A stretch of 34,884 nt of DNA from Roseibacillus ishigakijimensis (GTDB lineage: Bacteria; Verrucomicrobiota; Verrucomicrobiia; Verrucomicrobiales; Akkermansiaceae). A program made the translations under genes and the position numbers. The DNA lies in the NCBI RefSeq assembly GCF_016595415.1, contig NZ_JAENIO010000043.1:1-34884 (forward strand), given 5' to 3'. Positions 1 through 9,249 of this stretch are shown in pieces. The first letter of the stretch is position 1. The number at the start of each line of letters is the position of its first letter. The notes under the pieces were generated by a model, which did no database searches, had not been told where the DNA came from, and was given only the letters and a program-made list of their open reading frames with translations.

Positions 1-2396
1 GCGAGGGAAATGCGCCAGCCGGAGGTGTTGTCCGGGATGTCCACGTAGTAATAGGCCACCTCCCGGGCAGGAAGGTTGGAGACGGTTGCGGAGCCTCCAT
101 TGAACGGGATGGCCTGCGGTTCGAGGCCCATGCCGGTGCCGACGGCGGTGCTGGAGAAGGTGAAGGAGCTGCTCTCGCTTTGGCTGTTATTGAAGAAGCC
201 GACATAGTAGGTGCCGGGTTCGAGAGGTTGGCCCAGGGCGGCCCAGAGCCCATATTTTTCATTGTACTGGCTGCCGTCGGAAGAATAGTCATGGCCGGAC
301 CAGTCCTCAGTGGAGATGACCCACTGGGCCCCGGAGTCCCAGTTGGTTCCGCCCCAATAGGGATACCTTGCACCACCCCACCCAGACTGCGTGGTGAAGG
401 AAGCGCCTTCTGGAACTTGGTCGCGCCGCACGACCATGGTGGGTTCGTATCCGCTCCAGTTCTCGACCCGGAGTTGCCAGCCGAGGATGTCCTGTCCGCC
501 GATTTGGGCAGGAACGGTGACTCGGAAAAACTGCCAGCGATTGGGAGGCAGGTTGGACACGGTTTCGCTGGGGCCATCGATGAGAACATTTTCCGCCAGA
601 ACGTGGCCTGATTTCAGGGTGAAAGCCCCTAATGCCTCCGCTTGTTGGCGGACTCCGACATACCAGATGTCTGATTCGTGCCCGAGATCCTGAAGGAAGC
701 CCCGAGTGGAAGATTTGTCATTCTGTTGCCGTTCGTAAATGTCGTCATTGCCATCCTCGCGGTAGTCCCAGCGTCCGGGAACAAAGTTCCGTCGAATCGC
801 AATCTCGGTGCCGGGCGCTTGGTTTTCGAGTTCCAGAAGCCAACTGGGAGAGCCGAGTTGCGGTTCGCCTACGTTGGTGACCGCGAAGTAGCGCCAGCCG
901 GCACGATTGGGATCGTTGTTGGCCACCTGGTAGAACGAGTGTTGCGGGGAGAGCGGATTGTAGCTGGCGGTGGCGTAGTCGATGGGGGTGATGACGGGTT
1001 CGCCGTTAGAGAGGGTCCCGGAAAAGGCGTCGTCCGACCAAGTGGTGATGAACCAGCTTCCATCGCTGAGATTGGGGGGAACGATGCTCACACTGTCGGT
1101 CACGGTGGGGCTGGCGACTTCAGAAAAGGCATCGTTGTTGAAGGGATTGGGAACAAAGTCCCGGCGAATGGCGACCTGAGGATCTCCGCTAGATGGCGCG
1201 ACGCCCACTTCCCACGCAATCCGATCCACGGGAACTTGCACCCGATAGGTTTTGAAGTGAAATCCGTCACCCACCGGAACCGGTTGATCACCACCGAAGC
1301 TGATATCGGTCACCGTTTGCTGGCGGGAATCAAGCTGGAAGGTTTGTCCGATTTCTCCGAAAACACCGACATAGTAGAAATCACCGCCCCCGGGGCTGAG
1401 GTAGTCGGGAACGAGAAGACCCTGCCCGTTGCGACGACGGTCGTAGTAGCTCGTGCTGGAAAGGTGGGGCGCGAGTCCCTTGCGCACGTAAAAATTGTGG
1501 TTCCAGGTGGTGGAGCCATCGGCTTGTTGCAACCAAAGCCTCCAAGCCAATGCTTGGGAAGGAATGGAAGTGCGAAAGAAGCGGGCCCCTTCGGATGGAA
1601 TGCTGGTCAAGCCGCTGCCACTGGAGGCATCAGGCGCAAGAGAGCCCAAGTCGTCAACGAAGATATCTCCGGCCACGAGCGAGAAGGCGGCGCCGGGATC
1701 GGCGTCGACCAGAAGATACCAAATGTCTCCCGCTCCGCTGGTGGACGAGAGTTGGCGGGTGAAGCCATCGCTGCCGGGTGTTTCGGAGGACTCGGTGTTC
1801 GAAGTAGTGGTTGGGGCAGAATTTTCGAGAGCGTAGAGATGTGCTTCGCCCGAGGTGACATTCAGGATGGTCCGCCACACTCCCAGATCGGGCGCTTCGG
1901 TGACGATTTTGTAGTAGTGTCGTCCCCCAGAAGGGCTGCTGGCAGAGTGAATGGAGCTTCCCCCGGGAGCCGAGCCATCATCCCAGGAAAGGGTTTCTTC
2001 ATAAAAGACCCCGTGTGAGGTGATGGTGAAGTTGGTATTTCCAGTGGCACTCGCGGGAAGGTGAACGCCGGCGTGGAAGGTCCGGTCCGAGCCTTGCTTG
2101 CTGATGACGAAAACTTGGTCCGTGTCCCGGTCCAACGAGCGGTCAGAGAAGGAGTTGGTGGTCGGGTTGCCATTTTGAAGGAGATAGAGATCGACATCTT
2201 CGGCCCCGCTTCCGGTCAAGCTCACGCGCAAGCCCTCGGAATCGGCAGGGATGGTGATTTCGAAATAGGCCCATTCGCCAGGCTCCAGGCTGCCGTTTGA
2301 GGTTCCGTCAGAGTAATCCAAGATAGGGTTTTGGGAATACAAGGTCGAAACCGAGAGGAAAAATAGCGTGAAAATTAACAGAACAAAATTATTCAT
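1..2396 (-). CDS. large exported protein with PPC-like beta repeats (3' end outside window)
   Basis: The minus frame is open from the ATG at 2394-2396 to the left edge, giving at least 798 codons; the stop lies outside. The N-terminus is a hydrophobic signal peptide of about 22 residues ending near Tyr-Ser-Gln. The rest is a string of about six or seven related units of roughly 100-130 residues. Unit 1 contains the motif EDVDLYLLQNG, typical of bacterial pre-peptidase C-terminal (PPC) domains. Later units repeat a pattern of aromatic-Trp, then IRRDFVP or VVRRDQVP, then WYVGV or YYVGF near the end of each unit. Such domains are usually accessory beta-sandwiches on secreted proteins. No catalytic domain is visible in the part present, so function is unknown; it could lie beyond the edge. 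The upstream DNA is AT-rich, with TTGACA at 2446-2451 and TATAAT at 2411-2416 on this strand, but their spacing is not that of a normal promoter. Confidence 0.75.
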   Translation of the reverse strand, partial: MNNFVLLIFTLFFLSVSTLYSQNPILDYSDGTSNGSLEPGEWAYFEITIPADSEGLRVSLTGSGAEDVDLYLLQNGNPTTNSFSDRSLDRDTDQVFVISKQGSDRTFHAGVHLPASATGNTNFTITSHGVFYEETLSWDDGSAPGGSSIHSASSPSGGRHYYKIVTEAPDLGVWRTILNVTSGEAHLYALENSAPTTTSNTESSETPGSDGFTRQLSSTSGAGDIWYLLVDADPGAAFSLVAGDIFVDDLGSLAPDASSGSGLTSIPSEGARFFRTSIPSQALAWRLWLQQADGSTTWNHNFYVRKGLAPHLSSTSYYDRRRNGQGLLVPDYLSPGGGDFYYVGVFGEIGQTFQLDSRQQTVTDISFGGDQPVPVGDGFHFKTYRVQVPVDRIAWEVGVAPSSGDPQVAIRRDFVPNPFNNDAFSEVASPTVTDSVSIVPPNLSDGSWFITTWSDDAFSGTLSNGEPVITPIDYATASYNPLSPQHSFYQVANNDPNRAGWRYFAVTNVGEPQLGSPSWLLELENQAPGTEIAIRRNFVPGRWDYREDGNDDIYERQQNDKSSTRGFLQDLGHESDIWYVGVRQQAEALGAFTLKSGHVLAENVLIDGPSETVSNLPPNRWQFFRVTVPAQIGGQDILGWQLRVENWSGYEPTMVVRRDQVPEGASFTTQSGWGGARYPYWGGTNWDSGAQWVISTEDWSGHDYSSDGSQYNEKYGLWAALGQPLEPGTYYVGFFNNSQSESSSFTFSSTAVGTGMGLEPQAIPFNGGSATVSNLPAREVAYYYVDIPDNTSGWRISL

Positions 2397-2647
2397 CGAT
2401 GTTTATCTTAATTATAATATAGGTTTTGTATTTATTATAACACCTTGTCAAGAGGATACTCTTTTTCTGAGATTCAAGGTCATCCAGCCAGGGAGAGGAG
2501 TTCGTTGCGATAGGCGGCACTGACCATCGCTCCGTTAGGTTCATTTCTTTTGTTGCCTGCACTCCACCCCGAGAGTTATTCCAGCTTCAGCCGCGTAAGC
2601 TCCCTGACGATGTTGTTTCTCCGCAAGGGGCTTTCCGATTTCTTCAA

Positions 2648-2941
2648 TCATCTCACCCTCAAAGAAAACAAACTGGAAGGCCAGGCCCGGGGGCAGCCTT
2701 TCATGCGCGTGAGGAGGCATTGGCTGAACTCCACGGGATCGAACAGGGAGAAGAGGTTGATCAGCGTCTGGGTGACGGGAAAGTCGTTGATTAGAGCAAT
2801 GTGTTCTTTGAGCCCTCTCCGAGAAGACTGCCCCCCTCAAACCAGTGCGGTGACAGGGAGGAAAATCATCTCGCCGAAAGGGTTTTTGATCTGTCCACCG
2901 ATGCGGAGGTCTTCGATGATGGCGAAGTGCTCGAAACCCAT
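2648..2941 (-). pseudogene. decayed N-terminal fragment of an ISAs1-family-like transposase
   Basis: From the ATG at 2941 the minus strand encodes MGFEHFAIIEDLRIGGQIKN and then FGEMIFLPVTALV before a stop at 2837-2839. A second frame then continues with ALINDFPVTQTLINLFSLFD up to a stop at 2648-2650. This order matches the N-terminal transposase-associated domain of ISAs1/H-repeat proteins: a motif resembling IxDxRxxGxxxHPLxEILFL, later a motif resembling GIPSHDTxxRVFSLLDP. The catalytic DDE domain is missing and a frameshift separates the two parts, so this is a dead remnant. The family call is by eye and moderate; no inverted repeats were found around it. Confidence 0.45.
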
Positions 2942-3062
2942 GTTTCAGATGCTCAGGAAAGGGCAAGGTTCCTGTCAAATTTTTCTCTAGCGGATGACCG
3001 CACCAACGCCTCGTTGGCTTCTCGCACAACAGTTGCCGACGAGGCATTGGCGTTCCGACAAC

Positions 3063-3251
3063 TTACCGAAACTGCTTCTGCTCGGGGCGGTATTCGTAGC
3101 CGCCTTTCGCCAGTCGTTCATGAAGCGCTTGTTCCTCCAGATTATGGGTCGCACAGAGGTCGGCGAGACTGCTGGCATGATTGCGCAGCTCGGTATTGAC
3201 CAGGCCCACGAGAAGATGCGGATCCATGCGCTCGAAGTTGCTCAAGTTCAT
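3063..3251 (-). CDS. DUF4250 domain small protein
   Basis: This 62-residue protein begins MNLSNFERMDPHLLVGLVNT and ends GYEYRPEQKQFR. That matches the whole length of DUF4250, which has a conserved Met-Asp-Pro near the start, a Val-Asn-x-x-Leu-Arg segment, a Ser-Leu-x-Asp-Leu-Cys segment and a terminal Gly-Tyr-Glu-Tyr...Asn/Lys-Gln-Phe. The family is common as a stand-alone protein of about 60 residues; its function is unknown. The ATG at 3249-3251 begins only about 15 bases after the T-run of the lpdA terminator. Expression may therefore depend on read-through or on a promoter overlapping the hairpin. The stretch downstream is the degraded transposase remnant. Confidence 0.7.
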   Translation of the reverse strand: MNLSNFERMDPHLLVGLVNTELRNHASSLADLCATHNLEEQALHERLAKGGYEYRPEQKQFR

Positions 3252-3265
3252 GCCCCGGTGATGGC

Positions 3266-3296
3266 AAAAAAAAGGACGGCCCGCGAGCCGTCCTTT
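3266..3296 (-). terminator. intrinsic terminator of lpdA
   Basis: A perfect 10-bp stem (3271-3280 with 3287-3296) closes a 6-base loop. On the minus strand it is followed by eight T residues (3273 down to 3266). It lies 30 bases after the lpdA stop codon. This is the clearest intrinsic terminator in the window. Confidence 0.9.
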
Positions 3297-3325
3297 CGTT
3301 CTGAAGTTCCTTTTTTGCGCTCTTC

Positions 3326-4705
3326 CTAGAAGTGCAGCGCATGCCCGTCAGCATCGAGGGTGGCCTCGTGAATGGCCTCCGCGATGGTGGGGTGGGCATG
3401 GATAGTGCCGTGAATCTCGTCGGTGGTGAGCTCCATCTCCAGCGCCAGACCCATCTCGGCGATGAGGTCGGTGGCGTTCTCGCCAATGATGTGCGCGCCG
3501 AGGAGTTCCCCGTGCTCTTTGCCGTAGAGAAGCTTGACGAAGCCTTCGGTTTCGCCAATGGCCTGTGCCTTGCCGAGAGCCTGGTAAGGGAACTTGCCGA
3601 CTTTGTAGTCGATGCCCTCTTCCTTGAGCGCCTGTTCGGTTTTGCCCACCGAAGCCACTTCGGGGTGACAATAGGTGCAGCCGGGGAAGTTGCCCACCCG
3701 CTTGGGCTGGAAGCCTTCCACAAAGATGCCGTCGACACATTGGATGGCCTCATACATGCCGGTGTGCGCCAGCCAGGGAGGCCCATCGATGTCGCCGATG
3801 GCGTAGACATTGGGCAGATTGGTGGTGTAGCGCTCGTCGGTCTTGACGAAGCCGCGGTCGTCGAGCGCGGGCTCGGTGCCTCCGGGCAGGACCGGGGCCA
3901 CGCCAATGGCCACCAGACAGGTGTCGGCGGTCAGCTCCTGGGTGCCCTTCTTGTTTTCCACCGTCAGAGTCACACTGTCGCCGTTGTTCTTGAACTCGGT
4001 GACTTTGGTGTCGGTGAGGCAGTTGATGCCCAGCTTCTTGTAGGACTTCTGGAGAGCCTTGCCCACTTCCTCGTCCTCAACGGGAAGGATGTTGGGAAGC
4101 ATCTCGACCAAAGTGACTTCGGTGCCAAAGGCGTTGTAGACGTAGGCAAATTCCACTCCGATGGCACCCGCGCCGATGATGAGCATGGACTTGGGGCGCT
4201 CCTCGGTGATCATGGCGTGCTTGGAAGACAGCACGGTCTTGCCGTCGAAAGGAAGGGGTGGCAGTTCGCGGGGCTTGCAGCCGGTCGCGATGATGATGTT
4301 CTTGGCCTCGTGGACCTCCTTGTTGCCATCCTTGTCGGTCACGCCCACTTTGCCTTCGCCCTCGATGGAGCCAAAGCCTTTCAGGTAGTCGACCTTGTTC
4401 TTCTTGAAAAGAAACTCCACCCCGCCAGCGAGGCGGTCGGCCACCTTGCGGGAACGACCCACGACCTTGCCCCAGTCGAAGTTGAGGTTATCAAAAGAGA
4501 TGCCGAACTCGTCTGCCTGATGCTGGAGCTGGTGGTAGAGGTGGGCGTTTTTGAGAAGGGCTTTGGTAGGAATGCAACCCCAGTTCAGGCAAGTGCCGCC
4601 GGGACGTTCGACCTCCACACAGGCCACCTTCTTGCCCAACTGTCCCGCGCGAATGGCCGCAATGTAGCCGGCCGGGCCTCCACCAATCACAATCAAATCA
4701 TACAT
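3326..4705 (-). CDS. lpdA: dihydrolipoyl dehydrogenase
   Basis: This 459-residue flavoprotein is the E3 subunit. It reoxidises dihydrolipoamide in 2-oxoacid dehydrogenase complexes or the glycine cleavage system, using FAD and NAD. Features in order: FAD-binding GGGPAG near residue 8; redox-active disulfide in GGTCLNWGCIPTK (Cys39, Cys44); NAD-binding GAGAIGVE near 178; second FAD motif NVYAIGDIDG; and the C-terminal HAHPTIAE with catalytic His438 and Glu443. Length and order are normal for the family. It lies 44 bases downstream of the rpiB-glyA fusion on the same strand and is likely co-transcribed. SHMT and E3 both touch glycine/one-carbon metabolism, but no gcv genes are present, so the specific complex cannot be told. 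A strong terminator follows. Confidence 0.97.
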   Translation of the reverse strand: MYDLIVIGGGPAGYIAAIRAGQLGKKVACVEVERPGGTCLNWGCIPTKALLKNAHLYHQLQHQADEFGISFDNLNFDWGKVVGRSRKVADRLAGGVEFLFKKNKVDYLKGFGSIEGEGKVGVTDKDGNKEVHEAKNIIIATGCKPRELPPLPFDGKTVLSSKHAMITEERPKSMLIIGAGAIGVEFAYVYNAFGTEVTLVEMLPNILPVEDEEVGKALQKSYKKLGINCLTDTKVTEFKNNGDSVTLTVENKKGTQELTADTCLVAIGVAPVLPGGTEPALDDRGFVKTDERYTTNLPNVYAIGDIDGPPWLAHTGMYEAIQCVDGIFVEGFQPKRVGNFPGCTYCHPEVASVGKTEQALKEEGIDYKVGKFPYQALGKAQAIGETEGFVKLLYGKEHGELLGAHIIGENATDLIAEMGLALEMELTTDEIHGTIHAHPTIAEAIHEATLDADGHALHF

Positions 4706-4749
4706 AATCAGAAGCTTTCTTTTTCAGTCTTTAAGGTTTCGTTTTTGAA

Positions 4750-6432
<1,683 letters not shown>

Positions 6433-6543
6433 AGAATCGACAATTCGTCTCCCCTTCCCTGCCCCGTAGCGACCGGAAAGGCAACCGCGAAAACCAGAAA
6501 GAGAGACTCTTTTCCCGTCGCCGAGCGGAGTGCCCTCACCACG

Positions 6544-6577
6544 AAAAAGCGCACGGAGAAACCTCCGCACGCTTTTT
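6544..6577 (-). terminator. hairpin terminator after the PEP-CTERM gene
   Basis: The arms 6544-6551 and 6570-6577 are perfectly complementary (AAAAAGCG with CGCTTTTT). An inner CGGAG/CTCCG stem lies across a two-base internal mismatch. The T-run at the end reads on both strands, so it could work in either direction. On the minus strand it lies between the PEP-CTERM gene (stop 6608) and the rpiB-glyA start (6432) and would separate their transcripts. Confidence 0.75.
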
Positions 6578-6607
6578 CTCAAATGAACAAATCAGAACTC
6601 GAACTCC

Positions 6608-7516
6608 TCAGGCGCGGCGGCGGCGAGCCACCAGGCCGAGGCCGAGCAATCCCAAAATCGCCGTCGAGGGCTCGGGGATGGGTGTGACCTCGGTAAGTGT
6701 GATGTCTGAAAACGACATCACCGCAGTATCTCCATCCGCCCCTGCGTTCAACAACGCAATATTCGCCAATGAAGACATGTCGAATTCCATTTCGAGATTC
6801 GGAGAGTCAGAATCGACCTCAAAAGTGAAGGATACTTCCTGAGGACTGTTGTTAAGCAGGTTGATATCAAGCAGACCGAGAAGATCGATAGTGGATGTGT
6901 AAGCACCGCCGCTTCCCGAAATTGTGAGAGTCGGACCACTTCCCAAGACACTGGTAATATCGAGGAGAGAAGCTCCTTTCGTCATCATGAAGCTCACCTC
7001 CCACTCCTGCCCGGCGGTAACCGGAGCTGCAACTGTCGCCGTAGAATTCCAATCGGACAAAACCTGCAACCCGGTCCCACTCGCCACCAAGTCGGCCACG
7101 ACACCATCAACTGCTTCGCCCACTGAGCCCACTCCAAGAAACCCTAGAACAGTACCCACGAGGGATCCGCTCAAAAGGGTACTGATTTCCTGGTTCCGCC
7201 CAAATACCAGGGAACTTCCGGTAGTTTCGGCGTAGGTAGAAATCCCGACGTGGGCAACATCGACGTTCCCAACAGGAAATCCCAGATTGACGCCGGCATT
7301 CACCCCCACTGCGCCCCCAGCCGAATGCGACCAGCCCATGAACCCCGAGGAACCTCCTACAATATCAGGAACATTATTCACCGTCAGGAGACCTGCAGTG
7401 CTGGGCTGCGCTCTCAAACCCGAAGGCTCAAAAAAGCCCGGAATTGCTCCTTGTCCCTGCGCCGAAATAGTCATTCCTGCGCTAACCCCAATCAATACAA
7501 ACTGTTGAAATGTCAT
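6608..7516 (-). CDS. PEP-CTERM sorting domain protein
   Basis: This is an exported protein of 302 residues if it starts at the ATG 7514-7516 (MTFQQFVLIGVSAG, followed by a short hydrophobic signal and Ala-Gln). The body is rich in Gly, Ser, Thr and Val with no recognised enzyme domain. The tail PIPEPSTAILGLLGLGLVARR is a textbook PEP-CTERM signal: Pro-Glu-Pro, hydrophobic helix, Arg cluster. In PEP-CTERM/exosortase systems such proteins are sorted through the envelope, often together with exopolysaccharide. A longer in-frame start at 7591 exists but would place the signal sequence internally. It sits between the YwlE-like gene and rpiB-glyA, which are otherwise expected neighbours, and has its own terminator. 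Its role is unknown. Confidence 0.85.
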   Translation of the reverse strand: MTFQQFVLIGVSAGMTISAQGQGAIPGFFEPSGLRAQPSTAGLLTVNNVPDIVGGSSGFMGWSHSAGGAVGVNAGVNLGFPVGNVDVAHVGISTYAETTGSSLVFGRNQEISTLLSGSLVGTVLGFLGVGSVGEAVDGVVADLVASGTGLQVLSDWNSTATVAAPVTAGQEWEVSFMMTKGASLLDITSVLGSGPTLTISGSGGAYTSTIDLLGLLDINLLNNSPQEVSFTFEVDSDSPNLEMEFDMSSLANIALLNAGADGDTAVMSFSDITLTEVTPIPEPSTAILGLLGLGLVARRRRA

Positions 7517-8227
7517 AGCGGTTAAAAAGCTAGATAAACACACTCCCCATGTCGACAAAAAAGGCACCACCCCAACTATCATTAAGCTCATCTCTAGAAT
7601 CTAAGAAAAAAATACACGGCATTTCATGCTAACTCTAAGTAAAATACGAAACAAACTCGTATATTTTATAAAATTCGCCATTTCCGCAAATAATCCAATG
7701 TAATGAAACCCATTAACATTAAGCTACTTGCGAGCAAGTAAATCAGAACTAACTTAGAACAAATCAGCTGCAGCATTAGGCCCAATTTCGTTCTATCCAA
7801 GCTTAAGCCCGGTCTTCTCTAACTGACCCTTTTTTAAAAAGTTACTGCTTTCAGGCCAAATTTACCCTAGAGTGCCGTGCGGAAGAGTCAGAACATTTAT
7901 CGACAGAACAATGTCCACTCAACTTACCTAGAAAAAGAAAGTAAGGACGAAAACAGAAATTAAAATTACCCCTTACTGATTATCTATTTAAAATACATTT
8001 TTCTATATTTTATTAAAACAGGGATTTCTCTGAGCCTAGCTGACAATCTCGTAACAAACACTCCCACCCAATAATCGTAAAAAACAATTATAAATTAAAA
8101 TGCCGATTGTGATTTAGGAGCATAAGTCCAGCAATGAGAATCAGAAAGGCCTGTCCACCAGGGCCCACTCCTAAAAAATTCACTGACAGCCCTTGGAGGC
8201 TGCTTCATTATCTCACGGAACTTTTTT
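7517..8227. other. AT-rich intergenic stretch, no gene recognised
   Basis: About 710 bases, clearly more AT-rich than the flanking genes and with many short A/T runs. No convincing coding frame, tRNA or repeat was seen. The left end presumably holds the promoter of the PEP-CTERM gene; TTGTCG and TATCTA separated by 16 bases occur on the minus strand just upstream of its start, but this is weak. Near the right end, a 5-bp stem (8187-8191 with 8198-8202), followed on the minus strand by a T-run after a gap, could be a weak terminator for the phosphatase gene. Confidence 0.5.
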
Positions 8228-8701
8228 CTAACCCCGCTTTTCAGCAGCAGTGAGGGCCCCCATCAGGCCCTCGATAGAGGCCTCCAGCTCGCGGGCCACC
8301 TGGTCGTAGGCCTCTTTCCCGCAGCCAAAGGGGTCGCTGATGTCCTTGCCCACTTCGCCATCGATTTCGGCAAACTCAGCCACCAAGTAATACTTTTCTT
8401 CGTGCTCGGGGAACATCTGGCGGAGGATTTGCAGATGACTGCGGGTGAGACAGAAGACGTGGCTGGCCCGGGCTAAAATTTCTTCGCTGACCGGCCGGCT
8501 CCCGAAGCCTTCGAGCGAAATGCCCTTTTGCGCCAGAATCTCCACCGTTTCCCGACTAGCGGGGCTACCGGGATAGGCCGAGACTCCGGCCGAGGAAACG
8601 CGATAGCCTTTCCCCTCCGCCGCCTGGCGAAAAAGTCCCTCCGCCATCGGACTACGGCAGGTGTTGCCTGTGCACACAAAGAGAATATCAAGGTCGGCCA
8701 T
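8228..8701 (-). CDS. low-molecular-weight phosphatase, YwlE-like (protein arginine/tyrosine phosphatase)
   Basis: This 157-residue protein carries the P-loop CTGNTCRS at residues 10-17 (nucleophile Cys10, Arg16) right after the first strand, and the general acid in SDPFG near 120. Length and layout are those of the low-molecular-weight phosphatase family. In B. subtilis YwlE a Thr in the P-loop (CTGNTCRS) favours phosphoarginine, whereas most tyrosine phosphatases of this fold carry Ile there; this protein has the Thr. The neighbourhood also resembles Bacillus, where ywlE lies beside rpiB and glyA. An arginine phosphatase is therefore plausible but unproven, and tyrosine phosphatase is the fallback. 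The gene is divergent from the small membrane protein at 8809. Confidence 0.88.
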   Translation of the reverse strand: MADLDILFVCTGNTCRSPMAEGLFRQAAEGKGYRVSSAGVSAYPGSPASRETVEILAQKGISLEGFGSRPVSEEILARASHVFCLTRSHLQILRQMFPEHEEKYYLVAEFAEIDGEVGKDISDPFGCGKEAYDQVARELEASIEGLMGALTAAEKRG

Positions 8702-8808
8702 CGCGGAAGACCTTACCCCATTTTCGCGACAGCCAAACCCTTTTTCTTGCGAGAGATACGATTGATCCCGTCGCCCAGCAACGTAGAGTGAACTCCAGAC
8801 TCTTTCTC

Positions 8809-9195
8809 ATGAAAATTGCCAAAATCATCGTCTCCCTCGTTCTTGTCTACTTCATGACCCTGCAGTTCAATGACGCCCAGCAGTATGGCAATCACGATGC
8901 CTGGTTCTGGATCTTTTTCTACCTGGCCGCCGCCCTGCTCACTGCGGCCATGGTCAAGTGGCAGCAGCCGCCTTGGCTTCTACCGGGCATCATCGGCTTC
9001 TGCCTCGGTTCGGCGCTCTTCCGCATGCAAGACGAAGTGGGTAATTTCGACTTCACCGCTCCCTTCCGGGCCACCGCCATTCCGTCCCAAATGAACAAAG
9101 CCACTCAACAGCCGAACGAAATCGACGCCCTCCTTGTGGTGGGTATCTGGTTCGGAGTGGTGGCTTATTGCGAAAAACGGCAAAGAACGGCCTGA
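8809..9195 (+). CDS. TMEM220-family small membrane protein
   Basis: This is a protein of about 128 residues starting at the ATG 8809 (MKIAKIIVSLVLVYF); an in-frame ATG seven codons upstream only adds polar residues. It has about four hydrophobic segments. The first ends in TLQFNDAQ, followed by a Trp-rich segment (HDAWFWIFFYL). This resembles the transmembrane family 220 pattern, a helix followed by LQxNDPD and then W near the second helix, although the usual Asp-Pro-Asp is not kept here. The function of the family is unknown. It is divergent from the YwlE-like gene and convergent with purF. Confidence 0.65.
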   Translation: MKIAKIIVSLVLVYFMTLQFNDAQQYGNHDAWFWIFFYLAAALLTAAMVKWQQPPWLLPGIIGFCLGSALFRMQDEVGNFDFTAPFRATAIPSQMNKATQQPNEIDALLVVGIWFGVVAYCEKRQRTA

Positions 9196-9210
9196 GGGGA
9201 GAAACTCCCC
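9196..9210. terminator. short GC hairpin between convergent genes
   Basis: GGGGAG and CTCCCC pair perfectly around an AAA loop, starting at the base after the stop codon at 9193-9195. No T-run follows on either strand, so it may stabilise or weakly terminate the two converging transcripts rather than act as a standard intrinsic terminator. Confidence 0.35.
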
Positions 9211-9249
9211 CGGCCTCGTGGCTACCGCCGCAGGAGCCGCCCCAGCGGG

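Noticed and set aside
678-2018. Long + frame of 446 codons opposite the PPC-repeat gene
   Set aside because: The minus frame is continuous from a signal peptide through recognisable repeats; the + frame is its GC-driven complement and has no recognisable motif.
2411-2451. Promoter TTGACA/TATAAT for the PPC gene
   Set aside because: The boxes are 29 bases (or, to the nearer TATAAT, 6 bases) apart, which is not a working spacing.
8134-8253. Short + frame of 39 codons in the AT-rich gap
   Set aside because: No recognisable family, and it runs into the 3' end of the phosphatase gene on the other strand.
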